64,000 bases of DNA from Bernardetia sp042180575 (GTDB lineage Bacteria; Bacteroidota; Bacteroidia; Cytophagales; Bernardetiaceae), in contig NZ_CP170094.1 in assembly GCF_042180575.1 (NCBI RefSeq), forward strand, positions 3,968,001 through 4,032,000, written 5' to 3'. A model generated the notes under the pieces. The model ran no database searches and had not been told where the DNA came from. It saw nothing but the letters and a program-made list of their open reading frames with translations. Every line of letters begins with the position of its first letter. The first letter of the stretch is position 1. A program made the translations under genes and the position numbers. Shown piece by piece: positions 8,418-18,257 of the stretch.

Positions 8418-9242
8418 TTAGTTTGGCAAAGGCACAGCGTCAATTTCTTTTTCTTCAGCAGACAAATATTCATTGAGCATTTGACGAGTCTGTTGTGGAG
8501 ATAGATTTTTTGTGATTTTTCCATTTTTTACGATAGAAATTTGCCCTGTTTCTTCAGAAACTATCAAAACTAGCGTACTTGTTCCTTCACTCATTCCGAT
8601 AGCTGCACGATGTCGCATTCCTAAAGAAGCAGGGATTTGTTCGTTGGTCGAAAGAGGTAACCTACAACGAGCAGCCATTATACGACCCTTATAAAAAATA
8701 GCTGCACCATCATGCAAAGGGCTATTTTTGAAAAATATAGATGAAATAATTCGTTTTGAAATTTTGGCATCAATAATATCACCTGTTTCAGCATATTTTT
8801 CCATATCATCAAAACGAGAAATTACGATAAGTGCGCCTGTACTTGTACGAGCCATTTCCTTTGTCGAATCTACTATGGCATCGATATTCCAAATTATATT
8901 TGCTGTATCTTTTCCAAAAAGACTATTCCAAAAATCAGAATTAAAGGCAGGAGCTTTTCCAATCAGAAGCAAAAAACGACGCAATTCATCTTGAAACAAA
9001 ACCACAGCAGCTACTACACCCACACCCATAAATTGCCCCAAAATAGAAGACAAAAGCTCCATTTCGGTAGCCTGCACAATAAGGTATAAAAAATAGAGCG
9101 ACAAAAAACCAATAAACACACGTAGTGCAACCGTTCCTCTGACGAGCTTATAAAAATTATAAATTAAAAGTCCAACCAGTAGAATATCAAAAATATCTAC
9201 CCATTTTACCTCCAAAAATCCAATATTGAAACAGAAAAACAA
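8418..9242 (-). CDS. cdaA: Diadenylate cyclase CdaA (c-di-AMP synthase)
   Basis: The 274-residue protein has three N-terminal membrane helices (about 16-32, 38-54, 67-83) and a DisA_N domain. The catalytic motifs are intact: DGA in SPLHDGAAIFY (near 178) and RHR in GMRHRAAIG (near 211). It makes cyclic di-AMP from two ATP at the inner membrane; in Gram-positives this controls potassium and osmotic balance. The start is a TTG (9240-9242): the N-terminal GFLEVKWVDIFDILLVG aligns with the usual family start and no ATG precedes it, so TTG is the best choice. No CdaR/YbbR or GlmM gene is adjacent, unlike the Firmicutes operon. The C-terminal tail after the domain is short and polar. Confidence 0.88.
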   Translation of the reverse strand: MFFCFNIGFLEVKWVDIFDILLVGLLIYNFYKLVRGTVALRVFIGFLSLYFLYLIVQATEMELLSSILGQFMGVGVVAAVVLFQDELRRFLLLIGKAPAFNSDFWNSLFGKDTANIIWNIDAIVDSTKEMARTSTGALIVISRFDDMEKYAETGDIIDAKISKRIISSIFFKNSPLHDGAAIFYKGRIMAARCRLPLSTNEQIPASLGMRHRAAIGMSEGTSTLVLIVSEETGQISIVKNGKITKNLSPQQTRQMLNEYLSAEEKEIDAVPLPN

Positions 9243-9654
9243 GCCTTTTTAGTGATTAGTGATAAATGATTAGTGATAAATGAATTTAAAGTCCTCCAAA
9301 TTCATCTGTCTTAAACAAAAGTAAGATAAAATAATAAATAAATCATATCCTCCAAAAAGGAATTACTCTATTTCAATTATTATTTTTTGAAAATTATAAT
9401 AAAGGAGTACGAATTCTAAGTTAGAAATGAGCTATTAAAAACGGGTTCTATCCGTAATTTTTAATTTTTAATTCGTAATTCTTTTTTAGAGTTAGTATTC
9501 GTCGAAAAAAAGGTTTATTTTAGCTAAACAAGCAGGATTTTTGAATCAAATTCTGTTATTTAAAGATTATCTAAAAAATCAGACAGATAAAAATTCAAAA
9601 TATAGTTCGTTTTCTCCTTGTCTTAAAAAGTCCAATTTAAAAGCCTTATACTTT
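9243..9654. other. Intergenic region between divergent cdaA and hybrid kinase genes
   Basis: No gene is supported. It contains a perfect 14-bp tandem repeat, GATTAGTGATAAAT at 9254-9267 and 9268-9281, just ahead of the cdaA start. It also has A/T-rich dyads around 9440-9480 (TCCGTAATTT..AATTCGTAATT). Promoters for both genes should lie here, but none is clear. Confidence 0.5.
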
Positions 9655-12600
9655 ATGAAATGGTTTAATAGTTTAAAATTATCTCTCAAAATAACACTTA
9701 GTTTTCTTATTATTACGGTTGTAGTAGGGATTATGTCTTTCTTTACGTTAACTTCTGTTGAAGATTTGCGTAAACGCTCTCAAGAAGTTTCCGAAGTTCA
9801 CTTTGAAGGTCTTCGTTTGCTTACTCATATTGCAGAAGCCTATCCAATGATTTTAGTCAAGACTAGAGATGTGATTCTGTCCGATTCATTAGCTCAGAGA
9901 AAAACATATCGGGATGAAATAGAAGATGAAGAGGAGAAAATAAAAGATTGGACAAAGGCATTAGGAAATAAAATGACTTCTCAAAAAGAAAAAGAACTCT
10001 ATGATAAGTTTACAGAATCACTCAAAGAATTCAAAATTCTTAGGCGTGCTACGTTAGTTTATGCTATTGATGATGAAGATTTACAGCGTTCAAGAGAAAT
10101 GATTTATGGAAAACTAGAAATACAATCAAAAGATCTAAAAAGCACATTAGATAATTTAATCAAAACAAAAGAAGAAATTGCTGAACAAGTACAAAAAGAC
10201 AATGACCAAGTGGTAGGGGAAGCTTATGTAACCTTACTTGGCTTTGGTTTTATTGTACTTGTAATTACTATTGCTATTCCATTTTGGATAAAAAGAGAAG
10301 TAAGTCGTCCTATCGAAATAATGGAAGAAAAAGCCGAACAAGTAGCTTTAGGAAATTTGGAAAATATAGAATTCAAACTTAGAGGACGAAATGACGAAAT
10401 AGGAAAGTTAGGACAAAGCTTTAATGAAATTATAAGAAGTCTTGGGCTGATTGTAGAAAAAGCAAATGCTATTTCGCAAGGAAATTATGATGTCCAACTT
10501 AATGTACGAGGAGAAAAGGATGATTTGAGTATTGCACTCAATGAAATGACACATTCTTTGCGTAATCAACATTATCTGAAAGAAGGTGCAAATAAACTAA
10601 ACGCATTACTTTCTGGACATTTTACCTCAAAAGAAGTGGGGCAGAAAAGTATTAGTTTCTTAGGTGAGTTTTTGCAAGTCGGTTGTGCAGTTCTTTATAT
10701 TTATGATGAAGAAGATAGAAAACTAAAACTGTATAGTTCGTATGCCTTTACAGATAGAGACAGGTTATCTAGTGAGTATCATTTAGGAGAAGGCGTAGTC
10801 GGACAGGTAGCTTATGAGAAAAAGCCAATTATGCTAAAAAACATTCCTGATAATTCTCAAAATATAACAACAGGAACAGTAAGTCGTAGCCCTTCATCTA
10901 CTTATACATTTCCACTTTTATATGAAAATGAACTTTGTGGTGTAATAGAATTAGCTAGTTTTGAGCCATTTACAGAGCTTAAAAAACAACTTATTGGCAG
11001 CTCGGCAGAGCTTGTTTCTTCACATTTGTATTCTGCTTTACAGAGTGAGCGTATCAAAAATCTTTTTGAGGTCGCACAAGCAGCCAAAAGAGAAGCACAA
11101 CAAAAATCAAAAGAAATAGAAAAAGCAAATGTTCTTTTGAAAGAAGAACAGTTACATGTGCAGCAGCAATCTGAAGAACTGCAACAGCAAAATGAGGAAA
11201 TGCAGCAACAAGCCGAAGAGCTACAACAAACTAATGAAGAGCTTCAACAGCAGCAAGACCAACTAGAAAGACAACGTACAGAATTACAGATTCGTAATGA
11301 ACAGCTTACAGTCATTCAAACGGATTTAGAAGAAAAAGCTGATGAGCTAGGAAGAGCAAGTAAATATAAGTCAGAGTTTTTGGCAAATATGTCGCACGAA
11401 CTCAGAACACCTCTCAATTCTATTATTTTGCTTTCTGATATGCTTCGTCGAAATTCATCTAAGAATTTATCTGAAAAAGAAGTGCAAAAATGTAGCATCG
11501 TTTATCAATCAGGTAATGATTTACTCAATCTTATCAATGATATTCTTGATATTTCGAAGATTGAGGCTGGAAAAATGAGTGTCAATATTTATCACTTCCA
11601 TACAAGTGAATTACTTTCTCATCTCAAACCTTTGTTTGACGAACTGGCAAGACAGAAAAAACTAGATTTTGTTGTCGATGACCAACTAGGAATTGAACTG
11701 TTTAATGACAGAGACAAAATTAGTCAAGTATTGAAAAATTTCTTGTCTAATGCCTTTAAGTTTACCAAAAAAGGAAGTGTAACGATTCGTGTTTCGAAAA
11801 GTAATCATGAAAAATTACCTGTCAAGATTTCTGTTATTGATTCTGGTATCGGTATTCCTAGCAATAAACAAAAAGTTATTTTTGAAGCCTTCCAACAAGT
11901 AGATGGTTCGGTGTCAAGAGAATTTGGTGGGACAGGTCTAGGACTTTCTATTGCTCGTGAACTTACCAATATGCTCGGTGGAGAAGTTCATTTGAGTTCT
12001 GAACATGGAAAAGGAAGTGAGTTTTATATGCTTCTTCCGATCGAAAACCATATTGCAGAAGAAGATGCCAAGAAGCGTAAATTAGATGTTGTCTATGATA
12101 AAAAGAAAAGAGTAGAGCTTCGCTCAAATGCTGATGATGTGGCACAAGTAAAAGAGCAAGCTGCACTAAGAAAGTACAAACGAGTATCTCAACTTGCTGT
12201 AGAAGATGACAGAGAAAATGTCAATCAAGGTGATGATATTATTCTGATTGTAGAAGATAATGTAGATTATGCTAATAGTTTGGTTGAAATTAGTCGTGGG
12301 TTAGGTTTCAAAAGTGTGATTGCTGTTTCTGGAAAAGAATTTTGGCAAGATGTAGAATATTTCAATCCATTGGGTGTTCTTTTGGATTTGGGATTGCCAG
12401 ATATTACAGGCGCAGAACTTTTAGAACAAATAAAGACAAAACCAAAATACCGTCATATTCCAATTACGATTGTTTCGGCTAGAGATAGAAATATCGAATT
12501 ACTAGAAAAAGGTGCAGTGGGTTATCTTCAAAAACCTATTGAAGCAAAGGCTGTTCGTGATGAGGTATTGCGTTTGACAGGGATTTCTCACAAATCAACA

Positions 12601-13587
12601 AAACAAATGCTGGTTGTGGAAGATGATGAGTTTCAACAAAATTATTTGTTAGAATTGTTTGATAAAGAAGGCGTAGTTTGTAAAGGTGTTACTACCGAAA
12701 CAGCAGCTATTCAAGAATTAGAAACAGGAAATTATGACATCGTAATTGCTGATTTGAAACTAGAAAAAGGAACAGGAATGGGACTTTGTAGATTTATAAA
12801 AGAACATAATCTCAATATCCCTGTAATTATTTATACTGGAAAAGACTTGACGACTTCTGAAAAAGAGGAAATGCGCTTGTATTCAGTTAGTGTAATCATA
12901 AAACATCCACAAGCCTATACACAACTTTTGGAGAAAGCAAAAATGTTTTTGCATCAAGTACACGAAAAAAATCCAACAAAAGGGTCGGTAAAAGAGGCTG
13001 CAAAAAAAGAAGAAATTGAAACTAATTCAGAAAGCAAAGAAGAAATTAAAAATTCCGAAGCTGAAATAGCAACAACTACTTTTGCAGACAGAGATAATAG
13101 TAACGACCACTTTAATAAAGATAAATCAGAAGATTTTGATTCCATTGTTAATAAAAGTTTAGAGTCTTATCTAGCTGATGAAGCTGATGAAGCAAATAGC
13201 GATGATTTGAGAGGGAAAAGAATTTTGATTGTTGATGATGATATTCGGAATGTTTTTGTAATGACTTCTGCTTTAGAAAATCATGATGCTGATATTATAG
13301 AGGCATTTAATGGGAAAGAAGCATTAGAAGCACTAGAAGAAGAACCTGTGGATTTGGTACTAATGGATATTATGATGCCAATTATGAATGGTTTTGAAAC
13401 TATCGAAAATATCAGAAAGCAAGACAAATGGAAAGATTTGCCTATCATTGCCGTAACAGCAAAAGCTCTTGATGAAGACCGAAAAAAATGTCTTGAAGTA
13501 GGAGCAAATGATTATATGACAAAACCAGTAGATTATACTATTTTGATGAAACTTATCAAAAAGCATCTAAGTAAACAGAAAGCATAG
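9655..13587 (+). CDS. Giant hybrid histidine kinase with three receiver domains
   Basis: From ATG 9655 the protein has 1310 residues. The TTG at 9541 would add 38 polar residues before the first helix and is rejected. Order: TM1 (about 10-30), periplasmic four-helix-type sensor, TM2 (about 190-212), tandem HAMP (about 215-320), GAF (about 330-475), a Gln/Glu-rich coiled coil (about 480-570), HisKA with H-box SHELRTPLNS (His near 581), HATPase with IDSGIGIP and GGTGLGLSIA, then three receivers. REC1 (about 860) has LLDLGLPD and a KP; REC2 (about 982) has IADLKLE but KHP where KP is usual; REC3 (about 1187) has LMDIMMP, AVTAKA and TKP. An acidic linker separates REC2 and REC3. It is an inner-membrane phosphorelay sensor; no Hpt or output domain is present, so it must signal to partners. 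Target unknown. Confidence 0.9.
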   Translation: MKWFNSLKLSLKITLSFLIITVVVGIMSFFTLTSVEDLRKRSQEVSEVHFEGLRLLTHIAEAYPMILVKTRDVILSDSLAQRKTYRDEIEDEEEKIKDWTKALGNKMTSQKEKELYDKFTESLKEFKILRRATLVYAIDDEDLQRSREMIYGKLEIQSKDLKSTLDNLIKTKEEIAEQVQKDNDQVVGEAYVTLLGFGFIVLVITIAIPFWIKREVSRPIEIMEEKAEQVALGNLENIEFKLRGRNDEIGKLGQSFNEIIRSLGLIVEKANAISQGNYDVQLNVRGEKDDLSIALNEMTHSLRNQHYLKEGANKLNALLSGHFTSKEVGQKSISFLGEFLQVGCAVLYIYDEEDRKLKLYSSYAFTDRDRLSSEYHLGEGVVGQVAYEKKPIMLKNIPDNSQNITTGTVSRSPSSTYTFPLLYENELCGVIELASFEPFTELKKQLIGSSAELVSSHLYSALQSERIKNLFEVAQAAKREAQQKSKEIEKANVLLKEEQLHVQQQSEELQQQNEEMQQQAEELQQTNEELQQQQDQLERQRTELQIRNEQLTVIQTDLEEKADELGRASKYKSEFLANMSHELRTPLNSIILLSDMLRRNSSKNLSEKEVQKCSIVYQSGNDLLNLINDILDISKIEAGKMSVNIYHFHTSELLSHLKPLFDELARQKKLDFVVDDQLGIELFNDRDKISQVLKNFLSNAFKFTKKGSVTIRVSKSNHEKLPVKISVIDSGIGIPSNKQKVIFEAFQQVDGSVSREFGGTGLGLSIARELTNMLGGEVHLSSEHGKGSEFYMLLPIENHIAEEDAKKRKLDVVYDKKKRVELRSNADDVAQVKEQAALRKYKRVSQLAVEDDRENVNQGDDIILIVEDNVDYANSLVEISRGLGFKSVIAVSGKEFWQDVEYFNPLGVLLDLGLPDITGAELLEQIKTKPKYRHIPITIVSARDRNIELLEKGAVGYLQKPIEAKAVRDEVLRLTGISHKSTKQMLVVEDDEFQQNYLLELFDKEGVVCKGVTTETAAIQELETGNYDIVIADLKLEKGTGMGLCRFIKEHNLNIPVIIYTGKDLTTSEKEEMRLYSVSVIIKHPQAYTQLLEKAKMFLHQVHEKNPTKGSVKEAAKKEEIETNSESKEEIKNSEAEIATTTFADRDNSNDHFNKDKSEDFDSIVNKSLESYLADEADEANSDDLRGKRILIVDDDIRNVFVMTSALENHDADIIEAFNGKEALEALEEEPVDLVLMDIMMPIMNGFETIENIRKQDKWKDLPIIAVTAKALDEDRKKCLEVGANDYMTKPVDYTILMKLIKKHLSKQKA

Positions 13588-13617
13588 TTACTTGATATTT
13601 TACCCTATTATTTTTTG

Positions 13618-13653
13618 AAATGCAGAGATTAAATATAATTTCTGCATTTTTTG
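13618..13653 (+). terminator. Terminator after the hybrid kinase
   Basis: AAATGCAGA pairs with TCTGCATTT across an AT-rich loop, followed by TTTTTTG. It separates the two kinase genes. Confidence 0.75.
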
Positions 13654-13863
13654 TTTAAGTTTACTGGATAAATGGATAAAAAATTGATTGAAATATATAG
13701 ATTTGCAGAGTCTAAATATAAAGTTTGGATAAAATTAATCCTTATTCTATCAATACTTTATTAAATTCTCTATATTGACATTTAGATACATAGATATTTT
13801 ATATTACTCAAAAATAAATATTTGTTATTATTACAACATAAAAATACCCTTTCTTTATTATTT

Positions 13864-16248
13864 ATGTCTAGATTTATTCTGTTGTTTTATTTTTATTTAC
13901 TTGTTACATTGTCTTTTGGGCAAAATAATGTGATAACGATGAATCATTCGACAGATTTACTTAAAATAGGAAAACAAGTCTATTTTTTGGAAGATGAAAC
14001 AAATAACTTATCATTTGAGCAGATTCAAGAATTAGAAAAGGAAGGCAAATTCGAACTTTATAATAAAGATATTTTTTCTAAAAAAGCATCTGGAAATGTG
14101 TTTTGGTTTAAGTTTCTAACACAAAATAAATCAAATGTAGATAGTTGGCTTAATATAAATACTACCTATTTATGGGAAATTGATTTTTATATTCCTGACC
14201 CATTAGGAAACTATCCCTCTCCTTTCAAAACAGGTGTATTACGCACAGAGCAAACTGAAATATATCCCTCTAATACATTTTGGTTGCCCCTTCAAAAATC
14301 AGATAACCGACAAACTCAAACATTTTATATAAAAATAAAAACAGGACGTTCTCTTGAACTACCTCTATTAATAGGAAGTTTGCAGACCCTAGAAAAAGAA
14401 AAAGACAAAGAAGATTTTATGGCAGCAGGTTTTGTGGGAGCACTGCTAGTGATGTTTTTATACAATAGCTTTTTGTTTTTTGCTACTCGAAAAAAACTCT
14501 ATTTATTATATGTTTGCTATCTTTTCGGAATTACTTTTTCGGTTACTTTTGCTAATAATTATACTTTTTGGGTTGATATTTTTGGGAAAGAAGATTTTTA
14601 TATTTGGATTCATACACATATTGCTGTTTGGGTTACACCTATACAGATCATAGTGGGTGTAATATCTATTTTTTATCTTGATTTAAAAAATAATAATAAA
14701 AAGGCTTATTATTTTTTGATTATACTTCTTTTTATAATTTTTCTTATAGGCTTGTCTAATTTATTTGTTCCACTACAAAAAATTCAATTTCTTCATCAAT
14801 CTTTTCTTGCACTAAATGCTATTACAAACCTAATTATTTCATACTGGGTTACTTTTAAAGGTAAAAAGAATGGTCTTTTTTATTCTCTAGGTTGGTCATG
14901 TTTTTTAGCATCAGTATTAATTTATTTGGCTACTATCAATGGAATCATTCCTTATTTTATTTATACTCGTAATGCTGTGTATTTTGGTGTAATACTAGAA
15001 ATTTGGCTTTTTTCACTTGCCTTGAGCGACCATATTCGTGCTTTACGAAAAGAAAACAAACGAGTGGTTCAGAATTTACTTCTAAAGGCTGAAAAAGAAA
15101 TTGAAATGAGAAATCAAATTATTGATAATCAAAAGCAGTTGGAAGAAGCAAATACCAATACATTAAAGTTAGAAATAGCCAATCAAGAACGAATGATTTT
15201 GAGAGCAATTATTGATAATCTGCCTATTTTTGTGGCAATGATAGATACAGATGGAAACTATATTATTGCTAATAAAATGTATGAAGATAATTTCTTTTTG
15301 CCTACTTCAAGTATAGAAGGAACACACCACAGTAAAGTATTACCCAACAATATAGCAGCTATTCATGCCCCCTATTTTGAGAAAGTAATACAAGGAAATA
15401 TAGTAGAATTTGCCGACCCACTTCGTTTGCCTAACGGACAAATATTGCATTCCTACGGAAAATATTTTCCTGTTTTTGACGAAAATAAAAAGCTAAAATA
15501 TGCGACTGTTTTTGTAACAGATGTAAGTGATTTGAAGAATAAAGAACTGGAACTTCAACGTCTTAATGATACAAAAGATAAACTGTTTTCTATTATTTCA
15601 CATGATTTGCGTAGTCCATTTGCTCAACTGAAAGGAATTTTGGATTTGTTCGAAAAAGGAGGAATATCAGAAGCAGAACTCAAGTATTTTCTTCCCGAAA
15701 TTATCAAAAATGTAAATTATACATCTGATTTACTTAATAATTTAGTCTATTGGGCAAAAAGTCAAATGAGTGGTTTGCATGCCGACCCAGAAGAATTTAA
15801 TATTTATAAATTAGTAGCCAACAAAGAAAATTTGTTTGATAAAGAAATAAAAGGTAAAGATTTGTCTTTTACCAATCAAGTAGTACAAGAAACAATCGTT
15901 TATGCTGATAAAAATATGATAGATTTGGTCATCCGAAACTTGGTAGCTAATGCTATAAAATTTTGTAGAAAAACAGATACTATCTTGGTAAAATCTGAAG
16001 AAACAGCAAATGATTTTTTGATTGTAAGAGTAGTAGATACAGGAATTGGAATTTCTGTACAAAACAAGAAGAAGATATTTAATGAAGAAAACTTTACTAC
16101 ACTAGGAACGCATAAAGAAAAAGGAACAGGAATCGGACTCAAACTCTGTAAAGAGTTTATTGAAGGAAATGGAGGCAAAATATGGATTGATAGTGAAGAA
16201 GGAAAAGGTACAATATTCTCATTTTCATTGCCTACCAAAGCAAAATAA
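13864..16248 (+). CDS. 7TMR-DISM sensor histidine kinase with PAS domain
   Basis: From ATG 13864 the protein has 794 residues with a signal peptide ending near LSFGQ; the TTG at 13822 would put 14 residues ahead of it and is less likely. Order: extracellular 7TMR-DISMED2 jelly roll (about 40-175), seven-helix 7TMR-DISM domain (about 185-400), short coiled coil, PAS (about 450-560), HisKA with SHDLRSP (His near 577), and HATPase with N-box LVANAIKF, VDTGIGI and GTGIGLKL. The family senses small carbohydrate-like or other extracellular ligands in Bacteroidota. No response regulator is adjacent. The C-terminus is complete. Ligand and partner are unknown. Confidence 0.88.
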   Translation: MSRFILLFYFYLLVTLSFGQNNVITMNHSTDLLKIGKQVYFLEDETNNLSFEQIQELEKEGKFELYNKDIFSKKASGNVFWFKFLTQNKSNVDSWLNINTTYLWEIDFYIPDPLGNYPSPFKTGVLRTEQTEIYPSNTFWLPLQKSDNRQTQTFYIKIKTGRSLELPLLIGSLQTLEKEKDKEDFMAAGFVGALLVMFLYNSFLFFATRKKLYLLYVCYLFGITFSVTFANNYTFWVDIFGKEDFYIWIHTHIAVWVTPIQIIVGVISIFYLDLKNNNKKAYYFLIILLFIIFLIGLSNLFVPLQKIQFLHQSFLALNAITNLIISYWVTFKGKKNGLFYSLGWSCFLASVLIYLATINGIIPYFIYTRNAVYFGVILEIWLFSLALSDHIRALRKENKRVVQNLLLKAEKEIEMRNQIIDNQKQLEEANTNTLKLEIANQERMILRAIIDNLPIFVAMIDTDGNYIIANKMYEDNFFLPTSSIEGTHHSKVLPNNIAAIHAPYFEKVIQGNIVEFADPLRLPNGQILHSYGKYFPVFDENKKLKYATVFVTDVSDLKNKELELQRLNDTKDKLFSIISHDLRSPFAQLKGILDLFEKGGISEAELKYFLPEIIKNVNYTSDLLNNLVYWAKSQMSGLHADPEEFNIYKLVANKENLFDKEIKGKDLSFTNQVVQETIVYADKNMIDLVIRNLVANAIKFCRKTDTILVKSEETANDFLIVRVVDTGIGISVQNKKKIFNEENFTTLGTHKEKGTGIGLKLCKEFIEGNGGKIWIDSEEGKGTIFSFSLPTKAK

Positions 16249-16306
16249 AAAGGAGGAAAAAACAAAAACAAAAATTATTAAACTTTCTGCTCTAATGCTT
16301 GTTTTT

Positions 16307-16450
16307 ATTCTTTGATTTATGTAGATTGAAATTAGAATGTAACACGAATTTAATATCAAATTCAATATTAAAAATGATATAGAATGAAAAATATAATTCT
16401 GTACAAACTAAGATATTTTTTTAAATCAATCTACAATAAAGAATTTATTA
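16307..16450. repeat. Inverted repeat pair upstream of hpf
   Basis: GTAGATTGA (16321-16329) and TCAATCTAC (16426-16434) are the cores of an imperfect inverted repeat. It extends outward to ATTCTTTxATT on both sides and is spaced by about 95 AT-rich bases. It may be a short non-autonomous element or part of a regulatory leader. Confidence 0.35.
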
Positions 16451-16495
16451 CGAAAAGTATAATATTTTATTTTTTTAACCTTAACCTCGATTTTT

Positions 16496-16795
16496 ATGAA
16501 GTTAGAAATGTATTATGTCGATAATGACAAAAGTGAGACACTAAGCGACTTTATCCAAACAAAAGTAAACAAACTAGAAACTTTCTACGACGGAATCATT
16601 AACGGAGAGGTATATATTCGTACCGAAAAAGGAGATCCAAAAAAAGAAAAAGTAGTAGAGATTCGTTTAAATGTACCTGGTACAAGTCTTTTTGCAAAAG
16701 AAGCAGGTGAAACGTTTGAGTTTGCTACAGACGAAACTGTAGAGGCATTGCGTCGTCAAATTAAAAAATTTAAAGAAAAAACGAGTTCATATTAA
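16496..16795 (+). CDS. hpf: Ribosome hibernation promoting factor (short form)
   Basis: The 99-residue protein is a complete short HPF/RaiA. It has the beta-alpha-beta-beta-beta-alpha fold: KLEMYYVDNDKSETL, the helix FIQTKVNKLETFYDGI, strands VYIRTEK, KVVEIRLNVPG and SLFAKEAGETFEFA, and the C-terminal helix TVEALRRQIKKFKEK. It binds the small ribosomal subunit in stationary phase and silences ribosomes. There is no long C-terminal dimerisation extension. It stands alone, between an inverted repeat and a strong terminator. Confidence 0.92.
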   Translation: MKLEMYYVDNDKSETLSDFIQTKVNKLETFYDGIINGEVYIRTEKGDPKKEKVVEIRLNVPGTSLFAKEAGETFEFATDETVEALRRQIKKFKEKTSSY

Positions 16796-16831
16796 ATTAG
16801 ACTTATACTTTTTATTCATTCTATTTTAAAC

Positions 16832-16881
16832 AAAAAAGACATTTCAGAATATTATTAATAGTATTTTGAAATGTCTTTTTG
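16832..16881 (+). terminator. Terminator of hpf
   Basis: AAAAAGACATTTCA pairs with TGAAATGTCTTTTT across a second AT-rich inner stem, ending in a T-run. Confidence 0.85.
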
Positions 16882-16939
16882 TATGTAGAATCTAATGCTT
16901 ACAGAGAATTCTATTTTTTTGAATAAATGCAAAATTCTA

Positions 16940-16971
16940 TTTCGTTTTTTAAATAAATAGCCGTATTTTTG
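16940..16971 (+). promoter_or_regulatory. Candidate Bacteroidota-type promoter for the Omp28-like gene
   Basis: TATTTTTG at 16964-16971 fits the Bacteroidota -7 box TAnnTTTG. About 19-20 bases upstream is TTTCG, a one-mismatch -33 box (TTTG expected). The leader to the ATG at 17091 would be about 110 bases. Confidence 0.35.
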
Positions 16972-17090
16972 TGAATAACCAGTATAAAATTATACTTTTT
17001 TAATTAAAGAATTAGTCAAATTAGTTATTCAATTAAGAAAATATAAAATCTTACTACTAAATCACAATACATCTTTAAAAAATTAATACT

Positions 17091-18122
17091 ATGAAGTACA
17101 TTTTCAACTTTTTACTTATTTTCCTATTTTGTTTCGCCTTAGCATCTTGTGGTGGTGGGGATGAGGCTGCACAACCTACACCAGACCCAGTAGATAATAC
17201 TGGAGGAGGTACAGACGATGGAGGTACAGATGACGACACTGATGACGACAACACCGATGATGATGATAATACTGATGACGACGATGATGACACAAACACA
17301 GACCCAAATCCACAAGATGGAGCAATTAGTCCAATTCCTGCATCATTTACACATAAGGTAGTAATTGAAGAAGCAACAGGTACATGGTGTGGCTGGTGTC
17401 CAATGGGAACTGCAATGATGGATAAATATGTAGCAGAATATCCAAACCGTGTGTATGGTGTAGCTGTTCATGGAGGAAGCCCTACTGAACCAATGAAAAA
17501 TGATGGGATATTAAGTGCTTTAGATAGAGTTTATAATCTAGCAGGTTTTCCTTCTGGCTTAGTGAATCGTTTGCCTTCTCCAAGCTCAGGAGATGTATTT
17601 ATGCACCCAGAAGAATGGGCAGAATCAATAGACAAACTATTAGAAAAAACGACTACTTCTGTTGGAATGGCTTTAGAAACAAATATTAATGAAGCTGATG
17701 CAATCGCTACTGTTCAAGCTCATGTGGGTTTTGGTCAAGATGTAAGTACTTCTACTAACTACCGAATTCTTATTTATTTAATAGAAGATGGTATTGTATC
17801 GCCACAACAAAATTATTTATCTGGAGATTCACGTTTTAGTGGTGGAGTATATAATAAATATTATGAAGCTCCTGCTGTGATTGATGACTATGTACATAAT
17901 CATGTAGCCAAACGTGCTTTTACAGTATTAGATGGAGAAGAAATCAGTGCTGAGAATGTAGGAGAGTTCAAAAAATTCAAAAAAGAATTTCAAATCAATC
18001 TTACTCGTAATGATAATTTAGCAGAATCGTATGTAGTAGCTGTTTTGATAAAAGACGGTAGCAGACCTTCTGTTTTGAATGCTCAAAAAGTAAAATTAGG
18101 AGAAACTCAAGATTGGGACTAA
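17091..18122 (+). CDS. Omp28-related lipoprotein with thioredoxin-like CxxC motif
   Basis: The 343-residue protein has a lipoprotein signal (LASCGGG, lipobox Cys near residue 20). An Asp/Thr/Gly-rich linker of about 50 residues (about 28-78) follows, then an Omp28-type domain. The domain opens with EEATGTWCGWCPMGTAMMDK, a thioredoxin-like CGWC motif, followed by YGVAVHGGSPTEPM. Omp28 proteins are surface or outer-membrane proteins of Bacteroidota; the CxxC suggests a redox or folding role but this is not established. The linker is encoded by an almost pure GAY/ACN repeat and could serve as a calcium-binding spacer or reach off the membrane. It is single, with a candidate promoter upstream and a terminator overlapping the next gene's leader. 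Confidence 0.8.
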   Translation: MKYIFNFLLIFLFCFALASCGGGDEAAQPTPDPVDNTGGGTDDGGTDDDTDDDNTDDDDNTDDDDDDTNTDPNPQDGAISPIPASFTHKVVIEEATGTWCGWCPMGTAMMDKYVAEYPNRVYGVAVHGGSPTEPMKNDGILSALDRVYNLAGFPSGLVNRLPSPSSGDVFMHPEEWAESIDKLLEKTTTSVGMALETNINEADAIATVQAHVGFGQDVSTSTNYRILIYLIEDGIVSPQQNYLSGDSRFSGGVYNKYYEAPAVIDDYVHNHVAKRAFTVLDGEEISAENVGEFKKFKKEFQINLTRNDNLAESYVVAVLIKDGSRPSVLNAQKVKLGETQDWD

Positions 18123-18165
18123 TTTTTCAAATCTATTCCTAACAAATAGTATCTAAAATACGTAC

Positions 18166-18213
18166 AAAATAGTCATTAGAATTATATCCTATAAATTCTA
18201 ATGACTATTTTTT
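18166..18213 (+). terminator. Terminator after the Omp28-like gene
   Basis: A perfect 17-bp stem: AAATAGTCATTAGAATT (18167-18183) with AATTCTAATGACTATTT (18194-18210), then TTT. It overlaps the in-frame ATG at 18201, arguing against that start for the next gene. Confidence 0.9.
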
Positions 18214-18257
18214 ATAAATTTACATTCTTTCATATCCTCATTATTTTACAAATTACC

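Noticed and set aside
9541..9654. Upstream TTG start for the hybrid kinase
   Set aside because: It adds 38 polar residues ahead of the first membrane helix; ATG 9655 gives the normal start.
17075..17299. 74-residue Ser/Val/Pro frame on the minus strand
   Set aside because: Antisense of the Asp-rich linker repeat; composition artefact.
18201..18257. Upstream ATG of the lipoprotein gene at 18258
   Set aside because: It lies inside the terminator stem of the previous gene and would spoil the lipoprotein signal.
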